The position numbers and the translations under genes are program-made. The notes beneath the pieces are model-generated. The model searched no databases. It was not told the origin of the DNA and saw only the letters and a list, made by a program, of their open reading frames with translations. 58,646 nucleotides of DNA from Suillus spraguei (taxonomy: Eukaryota; Basidiomycota; Agaricomycetes; Boletales; Suillaceae). Location of the stretch: positions 1 through 58,646 of the forward strand of contig JABCPU010000406.1 in assembly GCA_016800925.1 (NCBI GenBank), in the 5' to 3' direction. Below, one piece after another: positions 46,101 to 56,300 of the stretch; the stretch's first letter is position 1, and the number at the start of each line of letters is the position of its first letter.

Positions 46101-47295
46101 TAACTTTGTGCGATCGAATACGACGTGATGACGAGAGTAGTGCCTGTATCAACGATGGCAGATGCGGCTTGCGACTTGATGACCACTTGTCCCAACCTCG
46201 AGATGCTATCCACCTCTACCTGCCAATAGCCTCTCCGTCACAGGAACATAAGTGAGTGTGTCAGAGTGGTGAAGATAAGTATTTGTTCCTCCGATGACCA
46301 TTTCGCTATCTCCTGGAGTAGTAGATAGCTTGAACCCAAAGACGCTTTGCGGTAGTTCGCTACTGTCATTCAGTGTTTGGAAAAGTGGAGTTCCTTCAAA
46401 CTCTGATATTTCGGGGAATGCCAGACCGGAGAGACTGTCAGGAGGAAAAGATCTGTTCTTACTGAACTCTGGCGAATATAACCATGCTGCACCGACAGTC
46501 TGATCCTGAGCCTTGTAAACCATATGAGTAAAGTGAACGTGAACGCCTGGGACAACTGACTTCGTAACCCCCAACAAAAACATCGTCGACGTACTCCTCG
46601 CCCGCTGTTTCCCCAGCGCCGTACATGAGCATGAACGGCTGGCCAGAATCTTGGGCAGAAGAAGATGCAGCAGGGTCGTATCATGTATGCCCATCACAAG
46701 TGACTTCGCATTGCGTAGATGGAAGGACTACGTGAATATTACTATCAGCGCAGGAATAAAGGAATATACTTCTGGTGCTCACACAGGTCTGAGCTGCCAG
46801 TGTCGAACACCACTTCAGAATATCGGGGTTAGACCTATCACAGCGTAGAATCGATCAAACCAACCTGTAAACGTTTTAGGGGGCGTGCCCACGCCGATCT
46901 CGCCGTACCAGAGGTCTGCGTCGTAGTTTACAAGGGCAAGGGGCACGTTTCCATTCCGTTTTGCGACCGAGCGAATGTGGAAGCGACTACTCAGGGGATG
47001 GGGAGACCCAGTATTCCGTTGGTAAGCCACCATGGTGGCACTGTACTTACTAGTTCACGTCAGGTTGATGAATGTGATGTAAGAAAGAATCTCAGATATA
47101 CCGATGTACAAAATCCAACTGTTGCCACACAGTCATCGGATCAAACACTTTGGAGCTGTTGGCGGCGTTTGATCTGGAGTTGAGGGGAATACGTTGTGTG
47201 CGACGCATGTTAGAAGGAACATTTGGCGGAGGATTCGGAGTAGGTGACCCGACAACTGCCGCAACAAGAAGTGCACAGATTGTAGTAAACTTCAT
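46101..47295 (-). pseudogene. secreted A1 aspartic protease, broken (B)
   Basis: ATG at 47,295 gives a signal peptide KFTTICALLVAAVVGSPTP, then the propeptide and VPLALVNYDADLWYGEIGVG followed by TPPKTFT. After an intron the first active-site motif VVFDTGSSDL is intact. Then LPSTQCEVTCDGHT is followed by TGA (46,681-46,683) and YDPAASSSAQDSGQPFMLMY; a CGA-to-TGA change would explain the stop (HTRYDP). A frame change follows in the GGYEV region, then LAFPEISEFEGTPLFQTLND, GFKLSTTPGDSEMVIGGTN and the second motif AIVDTGTTLVITS. The C-terminal third is missing beyond the 56-bp repeat. The parent enzyme would be a secreted acid protease. Confidence 0.85.
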
Positions 47296-47661
47296 CTTGT
47301 AGGTGTGTCACTTTGGTGGTGTAAAGTAAGAAGGGTGGCAACGACCATGTATGTCGAGAAAGCCACCAGTATTGTCATCGTGTCTAAGCATGAATGCAAG
47401 CTTTCAGTTTGGACTGACGGGCGGCCCCCGCGGTAGTGACTTGAGCTCTGCCAGTCACCTGATCTCGTTCGATTGGGCCTTTACTGACCTTATGACTTAA
47501 GCTTATCTTTCGGAGCCATCTCTGGTCACTCACTCCCTCGGCCTTGGTCGTTGACAATGAGCGATGCAAGCGTCGGCAGTAAGAGTGCCGAAAGTAGGTA
47601 TCATTCTGTCCCAATCTATTTACAAACATAGTGTACATTCGCTTCTTGTTGAGTGGTATGA
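47296..47661. other. spacer, nothing recognised
   Basis: Promoter-side region of protease B and 3' side of the kinase gene; only short frames. Confidence 0.4.
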
Positions 47662-48522
47662 CTACTCGGCCCTCATTTGAATGATGAAATCGAGCATCTC
47701 ATCATCATGAGCCGCCTTAACGGGTAGTCCATCTCTCACATCACTTGGTCTCCTTATCTGGGTGTAATTCACGTATGGTGGATATAGCACGACGTTTGCT
47801 GCCCCTGCCCAGTCGAAATCGATGATCATGAACTTTGTCCTATCGTCCTTCTTCACCAAGATGTTGGTATCGCGTATATCGCCATGGACAAAGTTTTCAG
47901 CATGGAGTTTTTTCAACTGCTCCCGGATAGGCTCGAACGCCGATCGGGGGAGGTGCTCGGTGTTGGGCAAGTCGGCCAATACATCGTAGCCGACAAGCTT
48001 ATCCATGACCACCATGTACCAACCTCCAGGAAGCTTTTCAAATCCTCGTAATCTGGGGGCAAGTCCTGACGATGCACAACGCAAATGAACCTCCTGACAA
48101 TAATGCTGGACAAACTTGATGCAGATCGCATCTTCGGCAGGTCTGTCAGTGAGGGTCCCAAAGAATACAAGTCTCTTCGACGCTCCCTCATCCTCATCGC
48201 GCTGTCCAGTATATTTGAAACATGTTTTGCCGCCGCCGTCGAGAGATGTGAAGCTTGTCTGATACGGGAACAGTATAGGGTGAGATAGCGTATTGGTAAG
48301 TTCAGATTCAGGAGGGAGCGTTTCGTAATATCCCTTGAGCGATCTGATAGCTTTGCAGAATGCGGCCATGTGACGTGCGGCGGCGATCTGATTATAGGTA
48401 TCGGTGGAATGATAATTGAATACAAGAGGGCTCGAAAGGATCTGTGCAGCAGGGCGCGAAGTCCAAACAGCACCGGCAAAGACAATGTATGGTCCTGGAA
48501 AAAAGAGTAGTTCATATGTCAT
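47662..48522 (-). CDS. protein kinase-like protein (fungal kinase-like/APH fold)
   Basis: An uninterrupted 286-codon frame. The C-terminal half has the kinase catalytic core: ATP-anchoring Lys in AICIKFV (residue about 136), the hinge-like GGWYMVVMDKLVGYD (166-180), a catalytic loop HGDIRDTNILV (213-223, with Asp and Asn in the right places) and the metal-binding motif IIDFDWAG (233-240). This 'HGDIRxxNIL...IDFDWAG' form is typical of small kinase-like proteins expanded in Agaricomycetes and related to aminoglycoside/choline kinases rather than to classical Ser/Thr kinases. The substrate is unknown. All key residues are present, so it may be active. It is one of the few intact genes in the window. 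Confidence 0.75.
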   Translation of the reverse strand: MTYELLFFPGPYIVFAGAVWTSRPAAQILSSPLVFNYHSTDTYNQIAAARHMAAFCKAIRSLKGYYETLPPESELTNTLSHPILFPYQTSFTSLDGGGKTCFKYTGQRDEDEGASKRLVFFGTLTDRPAEDAICIKFVQHYCQEVHLRCASSGLAPRLRGFEKLPGGWYMVVMDKLVGYDVLADLPNTEHLPRSAFEPIREQLKKLHAENFVHGDIRDTNILVKKDDRTKFMIIDFDWAGAANVVLYPPYVNYTQIRRPSDVRDGLPVKAAHDDEMLDFIIQMRAE

Positions 48523-49093
48523 ATTATATAGGTATTTTGTAAGTTGGTTAGGTTTAGGAACAGGTTATCTCGAGATTTTTGAATTTATAGTCTGACATAT
48601 CAAATCAACCTGGATGCACAGTATACAATACAAGTACCATGTAGAGGTTGCAAAGCACAATATCGCAGTGTCCAAAGTAGAGCACATGTGAGGCAGATCA
48701 TATATATGTAACCCAAAAGCTACAGATGAATCATTATATACAGATACACACAAAAGTCGCAACCAGAGTCAACACTGGATGAGCAAGTGAGTACAACCCT
48801 CTCGGCAATCAACACTATATATATAGATAAATATAGAAGGGTCTAGATGTGGTATTTATATACATCCGTATATAAATAGATATGTATAGTCAAAGCGAAC
48901 TATAAATAACAACCAATGATTGAATTTAAGCAATGATTAAGATTAGTGGCATGATATGAAAATAAAGGCCTGTGTAGATCAAATCAGGCACATCAGGGCA
49001 GGAGAGAGGAGTCTAGAAATGAAAAAGATGTAAGATCGATAAGAGCACTTGTTACGCACCTACCGATCCTACTGGAACTTAAAAATCAACACA
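48523..49093. other. AT-rich intergenic region
   Basis: TATATA-type tracts around 48,700 and 48,815-48,885. It separates divergently oriented kinase and ParB-like genes and is the likely promoter region for both. Confidence 0.5.
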
Positions 49094-49737
49094 ATGCCCC
49101 CTAGAAAGAATCAAAAGAAAAATGCTCAAGTGGTGAGTGCAATTCAAGTAAGATGAATGAGAGCCATATGATACACTCACCTACAGAGCAATGTATTCAA
49201 GCTAGACAGGCGCAGACCCCAACTGATGAGCTTGCAACCAAAGCTCTGGAGTTGGATAAAGCTGTCCAAGGCGCGATGATAGGGATTGGAAAGATTAATG
49301 TCCTGCAAATGGATAATGAGTTCACACTTGGGAAGTACAACAATAGACCACAAAATCAAATGGAAGTCAATAAGATGGTAACATCATTCAAAGCTCATGG
49401 GAGGCAGTGGTTTAAAGATAGTAATGCGCTTGCCATTGTGATCCAACCCGAACGTCTAGTGGCTGGACAAAACCTCATCAGCAACTGGAGTGGACCTGAC
49501 AGTTTAAATGAGGTGAAATTCAAAGATACGCACCCTATCATTTTGGCAACAGGGCAGCACCATATTGCAGCATTGTGGAAGATGGCAATTGCATTGGTCG
49601 ATGAGGAGGAATCCCTGGAGAGTCGCATTACCTGCATAGAGGAGTTCAACAACCCTACCAAGGAACAAGTCGAGGAACACGAAGAGATAAAGAAATGTCT
49701 GTCTGTTGTGAAGGGTGAGTTGGACACCATGGGTTGA
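49094..49737 (+). CDS. ParB/Srx-fold-like hypothetical protein
   Basis: Exon 1 is ATG 49,094-49,132 (MPPRKNQKKNAQV). A 56-nt intron (49,133-49,188, GTGAGT...ACAGAG) restores the frame to QCIQARQAQTPTDELATKAL and continues to a stop at 49,737. Later come LGKYNNRPQNQMEVNKMVTS, then ALAIVIQPERL and ATGQHHIAALW. The sequence order 'NxRPxxxxxVxxMVxSF...LAIVI...xxGQHHxAAL' resembles the ParB/sulfiredoxin fold, where GxHR binds nucleotide; here it is GQHH. I know similar basic-start proteins as a large family of unknown function in Agaricomycetes. About 196 aa after splicing; apparently intact. Confidence 0.5.
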
Positions 49738-49882
49738 TAGTGGATCGTAGGTTGCGTAGGTGGATGGCTCAGTGCTTGAGACCCTAACCCTAATCTAGGG
49801 TCTAAAATTTCGGTCGGAGAGAGAGAATTTCCTTTTGTGGAAGAATTAGGGTTGATGGTGCACTGATGGACATAGTATGCAG

Positions 49883-50090
49883 GGATGAGCAGCGGCTCCC
49901 TGAGGGGACTGTCCATGCACTGTGATGTCACACTAAAATGATATGCTACCTGCTCAGCAGCATCTCCCTGAGGGGACTGTCCATGCACTGTCATATCACA
50001 CGTGCAAAATTTGCTTACTGCTCAGCAACAGCTCCCTGAGGGGACCGTGCATGCACTGTGATGTCACACTAAAATGATATGCTACCTCTT
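49883..50090. repeat. three tandem units of about 66 bp
   Basis: Unit core CTCCCTGAGGGGACTGTCCA, TGCACTGTGATGTCACAC, AAAATGATATGCTACC. Starts near 49,885, 49,952 and 50,018. CTCCCTGAGGGGA has a palindromic CCCTGAGGG. Confidence 0.85.
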
Positions 50091-50119
50091 ACCCTCTTAC
50101 CTGAATCTGTGCCCACCCC

Positions 50120-51304
50120 AGGGGGGGGTAGTTTATAGGTTTCATGATTCATAGTGGCTTAATAGTGGTTTCATAGTGGTTTCATTTATATGATTCTTGT
50201 GTATCCCCAACACTGATCATCCTCATTATATCAGTTTCATGTCATTGACTGAGTTTCACTACATTTCTTATCAATGTTGGTCATAGGTTTCATGATAAGT
50301 TTCACAGTAGTTTCATATGTAATGATGATAATTAGTGTTGGATATATGTTTGATTGATAAGTTTCATGGTAGTTTCATGGTATTTTCACTTATGAAATGA
50401 TGATAATCAGTGTTGGTCATATCAAATCCATAGGTTTCATGATAAGTTTCATAGTAGTTTCACTCCTGTACTTGCCCTCCTACCCTCCCTCTATAGCTTT
50501 CAAGGAGTGCACCTTAAGAGTCCCTTCAAAAGAGTCCCACTGTCCTAATGATATCTCCTACCATGTGCATCCCTATGAAACTACTACAACTTTGATTTTC
50601 ATCGGAAAAAGTTCCCATGGTTAAGTAAGCAAAAATGCGAAAATTCCCCAAGTCAAAATTTACAAGTCTTGTGATATGGCTTTGTTTGACACAGCTTATA
50701 TAAGCAAAAGTGCAGTCAATCACCAGTCTTTTCCCACCTTTTCACTTCCTTTCACTTCCTTCCCTCCTCCTCAGATTCCTTTTGTGTTTCCCTATCAGCC
50801 ATCTTCTGCAACTTCTTCTGCTCCTTACTTATCCTATGCTCATGCTCCTCTTTGCTCCTCTCCAATGTTTTTTGGATCCTTGCAGTGTCCTTGGAGAGAT
50901 TATGCATCCTCTGCTCAAATGCATGAGTATATTCTTGACAGGCTGTCATACTGTAAGGATCATTGAGCTTCCAGTGCTCAAGCCAAGCATGAAACTGGTT
51001 GTGGTAGTTGTGGTGCATGCAAGCCTCCCAGTCAAGAGAGTGAGAAGAAGGCAAGAATGGTGGGAGGGCAGCATAGCCATGCTGAAGGGGAGTACACAGG
51101 GACTGGGTGCAGGGGGAACCGCAGAAGATTATTTTAAAATATTTATCTTATTAGTACATGACCAAATGACTCACCCAGCGTTGGACAAAGCAGAAAACTG
51201 CACAACATAAGTTTGTGAAGGCAGTGGTGGGCAGCCTGGAGGCTCTTCTATGAGACCACTATGGAACTACTATGGAACTATTATGAAACCACTATGAAAC
51301 TACT
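50120..51304. repeat. GGTTTCATAGT-repeat-bounded non-coding segment
   Basis: From 50,130 to 50,470 the motif GTTTCATAGTGGTTTCAT and variants recur many times. At 51,255-51,300 the complement (CACTATGAAACTACT, TATGGAACTACTATGGAAC) appears repeatedly. Inverse orientation at the two ends suggests subterminal repeats of a non-autonomous DNA element of about 1.2 kb, but no precise TIR or target duplication was found. The Gypsy element starts within or at its right edge. Confidence 0.45.
50752..51054 (-). CDS. possible coiled-coil ORF
   Basis: A 100-codon frame rich in Glu, Lys and Arg with a heptad-like pattern (RIQKTLERSKEEHEHRISKE). The opposite strand is also open and Ser/Pro-rich, so either may be spurious. 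On the plus strand a segment SYCKDH..SSSAQAKHETG.. precedes a basic stretch. No family recognised. Confidence 0.2.
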   Translation of the reverse strand: MPSSHSLDWEACMHHNYHNQFHAWLEHWKLNDPYSMTACQEYTHAFEQRMHNLSKDTARIQKTLERSKEEHEHRISKEQKKLQKMADRETQKESEEEGRK

Positions 51305-51779
51305 TTTTACGAACTGGGGTGGCGTCACCAGCGACAGTGAAAAGACACAGGCGGTCTGCTGGGAGTTCTTACAATGTTCAAAAAGAGAACAAGGTGAAAG
51401 TACAAGGAACGTGTTCCGAGTACGATCAAGGGTTCTGCCTCAAAGACAAGTCTAAGAGGTATCCGCGAGAATAGAGACTAAGGCTAAGGAGTGCTTAGAC
51501 TTAGAGACGATTCAAGACGACTTAGGTTGGAGACCTAAGCGAAGGAGATTCCAGGTAAAACCCAGTAAGATTAAAGTAGCGAATCTACTACAAGTACACT
51601 GTGCTTAAATAGGCCAATATGTGCGCACAGACCAAGAGAGGCGTGAGAACGTAAGTGCGTATCCAAAGGAGGAAGGCAACTATAGTACAGATGCGTTGAG
51701 CATATGAGTCAGAGTCATGTTACGTAATATACAAGGTAGATGAAGTAGAAAATGAATAGGGGTACGTACGATTGTAACA
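51305..51779 (-). repeat. 3' LTR of the Ty3/Gypsy element
   Basis: In element orientation it starts TGTTACAATCGTACG at 51,779 and ends CCCCAGTTCGTAAAA at 51,305; the final CA has been lost or mutated (the other LTR ends GTTCGTAACA). About 475 bp. Over the 186 bp that can be compared with the 5' LTR at 58,461-58,646 there is one substitution and two single-base length differences in homopolymers. Confidence 0.92.
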
Positions 51780-51792
51780 TTACCCCCTTTTT
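51780..51792 (-). other. polypurine tract
   Basis: Minus-strand AAAAAGGGGGTAA directly before the 3' LTR, the usual plus-strand cDNA primer of LTR elements. Confidence 0.75.
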
Positions 51793-51811
51793 ACACGTAA
51801 AGTCACCGACT

Positions 51812-53281
51812 TTACTCATCTTGATTCGCATAGTAAACAGGGTCATCGCTAAACTCATAGTCTTCATCAGCAAACGATCCACTTCTCATATACTCAGCTT
51901 CTTCTAAACCGGCTCGTCGTTTAGAGTCTCTCCTCTTTGCTGCTTGAGTACGTTCTTCATCGTCAAGCTGTTTCTCCCAAATACGAAGTGCGTCATAAAA
52001 TCCTTCGTCCTTCCATGTTAATTCGAAGGGGGGAGGTCCGACTCGTTTAGGACAGTAAATGGATAAGTGAGTCGGCGACCAATATCTGCAAATTTTGCAC
52101 TGATATTCCGCACAGTTCTTTTGACGATGTCCTAGCAATCCACAGACACGGCACTTCATATTCTCGTCAGGGTTGGAATGGACTTTGCGTAAAGGTGATG
52201 GAGAAATGATGGGCGTGGGACTAGTGGATCTGGCGCGCTTCTTTCCCTTATTCTTCCTCATACGTTTTAAGGCGAGGGTGTTGTTACGCTTAAGTTGCGC
52301 TTGCTGAGCAGTGGATAATGTGTATGCCGACATAGGGAGATCCGGGGTGACATCTCGTTCGGCGATTGTAAGGAGTTCGGCTGATGAAGAAGGAGAAGTG
52401 ATACCAAAGTCTTTTACTAAGACTGGTGAGACGGGATCCATAGGACCAAATGATGGTGGGATGGACATAGGGGGGTGGATATGAAGATCACGAAGTCGAG
52501 GACCGAGTGTTACCAGCTCGGTGGCAGGAATGCCTAGTAGTTTAGCGGCCTCGCACTGTTCCTTTGTGCAAGGTTCGTACAGCCAATCAGGGCAATCGAG
52601 AGAGGTCACGACGGGAGGTGACGAAGTTGACTGTGCGACAGGGGATGGTGTTCGAGGGGATGCAAGATTTGACTGTGTTTGTAGATCGGTAATAGCTTCT
52701 TCTACTAGATTTCTAGCCGCTCTGGTTTCAGCGACTGACTGCTGGATTGTTTCAACAACCGTATTGGTGAGTTTTCCGATTTCCTGGACAGCAGTATATA
52801 GGCCAGTAAAGGCGTCAAGACTAGAATAAACACGCGAAGATGAGGGTGCTGGAATAGGAAGTGGCGTATCTTCCTGCGGAGAGGGAGGTCGAGCAACGCC
52901 TGCTCGACGTTCGGCAATGATATGAATAGCTTCTTCAACATCATTTTTAAAAGAATTGGGAAACAGCAACATAGCGTAAGCACGAATGCGTTTTTGAAGA
53001 TGTAAGAAGCGATGTCGGTATGTGGCTTCTGTAATATCTTTGGCGGTGACTTCGATGAGTGCTGCTGTGCGAATGATGTTAACGAGGAGTAAGGCGGGGA
53101 AAGCGCCTCGTTCTGTGAGGATTCTTTCGATTTCAAGGGCATGTCCCTCGCACAGAATGGCGGCTTCGATGTAGGAGGTGTTGTCGATTTCAGTGGTGAG
53201 ATTTCCGTAGTTTTCGGCTTCAGAGTCGGAGTCATTGTTGACGGCAGTGACGGGAGTAATGTAGGCAGTGGGGAAAGACAT
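51812..53281 (-). CDS. extra retrotransposon ORF with two zinc knuckles, between pol and 3' LTR
   Basis: 489 codons from ATG 53,281. Residues about 1-140 are mostly helical (EGHALEIERILTERGAFPAL, RHRFLHLQKRIRAYAMLLFP); then a Pro/Ser-rich linker and a possible coiled coil (LVEEAITDLQTQSN). Residues about 377-410 hold a CX2CX4HX4C knuckle (CRVCGLLGHRQKNC) followed by CKICRYWSPTHLSIYC, a second Cys/His cluster. The C-terminus is acidic (DEDYEFSDDPVYYANQDE). A knuckle protein in this position is not part of the standard Ty3/Gypsy plan. There is no signal peptide or membrane segment, so it is not an envelope-like gene. It could be a second nucleocapsid-like protein. It starts about 50 bp after the pol stop; how it is translated is unknown. 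Confidence 0.85.
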   Translation of the reverse strand: MSFPTAYITPVTAVNNDSDSEAENYGNLTTEIDNTSYIEAAILCEGHALEIERILTERGAFPALLLVNIIRTAALIEVTAKDITEATYRHRFLHLQKRIRAYAMLLFPNSFKNDVEEAIHIIAERRAGVARPPSPQEDTPLPIPAPSSSRVYSSLDAFTGLYTAVQEIGKLTNTVVETIQQSVAETRAARNLVEEAITDLQTQSNLASPRTPSPVAQSTSSPPVVTSLDCPDWLYEPCTKEQCEAAKLLGIPATELVTLGPRLRDLHIHPPMSIPPSFGPMDPVSPVLVKDFGITSPSSSAELLTIAERDVTPDLPMSAYTLSTAQQAQLKRNNTLALKRMRKNKGKKRARSTSPTPIISPSPLRKVHSNPDENMKCRVCGLLGHRQKNCAEYQCKICRYWSPTHLSIYCPKRVGPPPFELTWKDEGFYDALRIWEKQLDDEERTQAAKRRDSKRRAGLEEAEYMRSGSFADEDYEFSDDPVYYANQDE

Positions 53282-53334
53282 TTCGATACAGATAGTTGAT
53301 CAAGTGCTAGTGCGGTTGATTGACTGAGGAATAA

Positions 53335-56300
53335 TCAGAGGGCGTGTTGCTTCTTATAAGCATTTAGGATTCGAGCGGAGTTCTTCAGATTCTTTTCTGG
53401 GAGCCATTCGTTATCTCCCGATGAGTATCCTTTCCATGAAACAAGATAACGTCGGCAATTGCCGGTTCCTTTGTGAGAAAGGATCGCTTCGATTTCATAT
53501 TCTTCTTCTTCTTCGATGATGTCAGGGGGTGGTTCAGGGAAATTCGGTCCGTGTACGTCTGTTTCGCTATAGGATGATAAGACAGAAGCATGGAACGTGG
53601 GGTGAATCTTCCACTGCGGTGGGAGCTGGAGCGTGAACATGATGGGAGATAAGACATCGATGATCGGGAAAGGTCCGTATCGTTTCGGAGCAAGCTTCTT
53701 TGATGGGAGCTTAAGTCTAAGATTGGCGGCAGATAACCAAACCTTATCTCCGATCTTCCATGGAGTGTACTTATCTCCTCGGGATCGTTCGGCCATTGTT
53801 TGCATTGCGATGTTATGACAAGCGATTGCTTCTTCTCTTATCTTCTGTAGAGATCGTACTCGATCTTCTGCTGCGGGGACTGATGAATCAGGAATAAGGT
53901 GGGGAATGGCACGTGGTTCGTATCCCATCATCAAATAGAAGGGTGATGCGTTACGTGCATCGTGTTTTCGGTGATTGTGAACGAATTCAGCGATTGGTAA
54001 ATGTTCTACCCAATCTTCAGGGTTGTTACGGCAATAAATGCGAAGGTATATTTCAAGTTCTTGATTAAGCCTTTCTGTTTGACCATCAGTCTGTGGGTGA
54101 TAAGCCGTGGATGGAGCGATGACGTAGTCAAGAAGTCGGGCAAGTTCCTTTGAGAAGCGAGATAGGAATTGCGGTCCTCGATCCGAGATGACTTTGTCAT
54201 GGAGTCCAAATCGTCGGTAAACATGTTTTAAAAATAGCTTAGCCACACCTTCTGAAGTGATGGTTTTCAAACAAGGGATAATAATTACCCCCTTCGTAAG
54301 GCCATGGTCTACCACGACCATGATACTGTCAAAGCCTCCAGAGACGGGGAGGTCAGTGATAAGATCAACGGAGACCTGGGAGAACGGGCGAACAGCCGAC
54401 GAAGGAATAGGCGCGAGCGGAGGTCGAACGGGATGAGTATCCGTCTTCATTTGCTGACAAAGGGCGCAACCCTCGACGTATTTCCAAATGTAAGAGCCCA
54501 TTGCAGGCCACCAAGCTTCTCGTTTGACGAGTTCTTCAGTTTTGAATCTACCGGGATGTCCCGCAGTAGGATGATCATGATACCTTTTCAGGATATCGGA
54601 GCGATGCGCCGGTGGAATATAAGCGCGATTCTTAAAATAGAGGATGTTCTCCTCAACCTTCCAATCGGAGAGTGCCGATTTCATAGGAGGAAGGCACATT
54701 CCATTAAGGGCATCAGACGCTGTCTTGAAGACAGGGTCATCGAGGGGGTCAGAGGATGACAGTACATCCTTCAAGTCGGTGTCGATAAGACGAACGAATA
54801 GAGCATCAGGGAGGAGGGTTTGATCTTCGTTATCGTCTTTACCAGAGTCATAATCAGGCCGGCGAGATAGTGCATCAGGTACAGCTAATTTAGTACCTGC
54901 AACGTGATGCAGTTCAATGTCGTAAATAGACAAAATCAATTGCCAACGTGCTTGACGACGGGTAAGCTTCTGTGCACTTCTAAAGTACAGAAGGTTCTTG
55001 TGGTCGGTGAATACCAAGACAGGGTGTGAGTTTCCTTCGAGATAATGACGCCATTCGTTCAATGCCCGGATTACGGCAAGGAGTTCCCGATCAAAGATCT
55101 GGTAATTACGCTCCGCAGGGTTCAAAGACTGTGAGAGGTATGCACATGGGTGATAAACACCATTCTCATCAGTCTGCAGGAGAACTCCTCCAGTTGCTAC
55201 GAGCGAAGCATCGGTAGCAATAGCAAATTGTCGGGCAGGATCAGGGTTACGAAGTACCGGTTGGGATGTGAAGCGTCGTTTCAGTTCTTCAAAGGTGTCC
55301 ATACATTCAGTTGACCATTCAAAGGCCTTATCTTTCTTCGTTAAATCGATAAGGGGTCTGGCAATGTCAGAGTAGTGGGAAATGAATGTGCGGTAGAAGT
55401 TGCAAAAGCCGAGGAATGACCGAACATCTTTTACAGATTTCGGGATTGGCCATTCGGAAATTCCTTTGGTTTTGGCAGTGTCCATAGCAACTTGTCCGGG
55501 GCGAATTATCATTCCGAGGTATTCCACTTCTTCCGCATCGAAGGTGCATTTCTCCGGTTTCAGGAATAGGTGTTCCTTTCGTATTTTCATCAAAACTCGT
55601 CTTGTCCGTTCACGGTGTTCTGCCATAGTTGTAGAGAAAATCAGGATATCGTCCATATAGATAACCATCCATCCTTCATTGATTTCTTGTTGAAAGGTGC
55701 GATTCATGTATGCTTGAAAAGTTGCCAGGGAATTGCAAAGGCCAAAGAACATGACGTTCGGTTCGAATAGGCCGAATTCCGTGGTAAAAGCAGCTTTCCA
55801 CCTATCATCAGGATGGATGCGAATGTTGTTGTAACCGGACCGAATATCCATTTTCGTGAAGAACTGTGCGTTATGAAGACGCGCGACAAGGGAAATAGGG
55901 AGTGGGAGCGGATATGCGTTCTTGACTGTCCAATCATTGATGTAACGGTAGTCTTGACAGGGACGCAGTTCTCCACTCTTCTTTCCCACAAAGAAGAAGC
56001 CACTAGCTTGGGGTGACTTCGATTCTGAGATAAAGCCTTTCGCAACGTTTTCATCGATAAACGTTTTGACAGCAGCGCGTTCTTTTTCCGATAGCGGGTA
56101 GACCTTAGACGTTCGAGGAATGAAACCGGGTTTAGTATCGATCCGATGATCTATACCAGGGCGTTCTGGGGGTAGTTTGTTCAGTCCGTCTTTAGCAAAG
56201 ACGTCTGCAAAGTCGTGCAAATAATCCAGGACCAATTCTTCGAAAGATTTCTTTTTCTTTTCTTTCTCATCTGTGGCGAATTCCTGAGCTTTGTTACTAA

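Noticed and set aside
51812..53281. Envelope-like gene of the Gypsy element
   Set aside because: No signal peptide or transmembrane segment; it has zinc knuckles instead.
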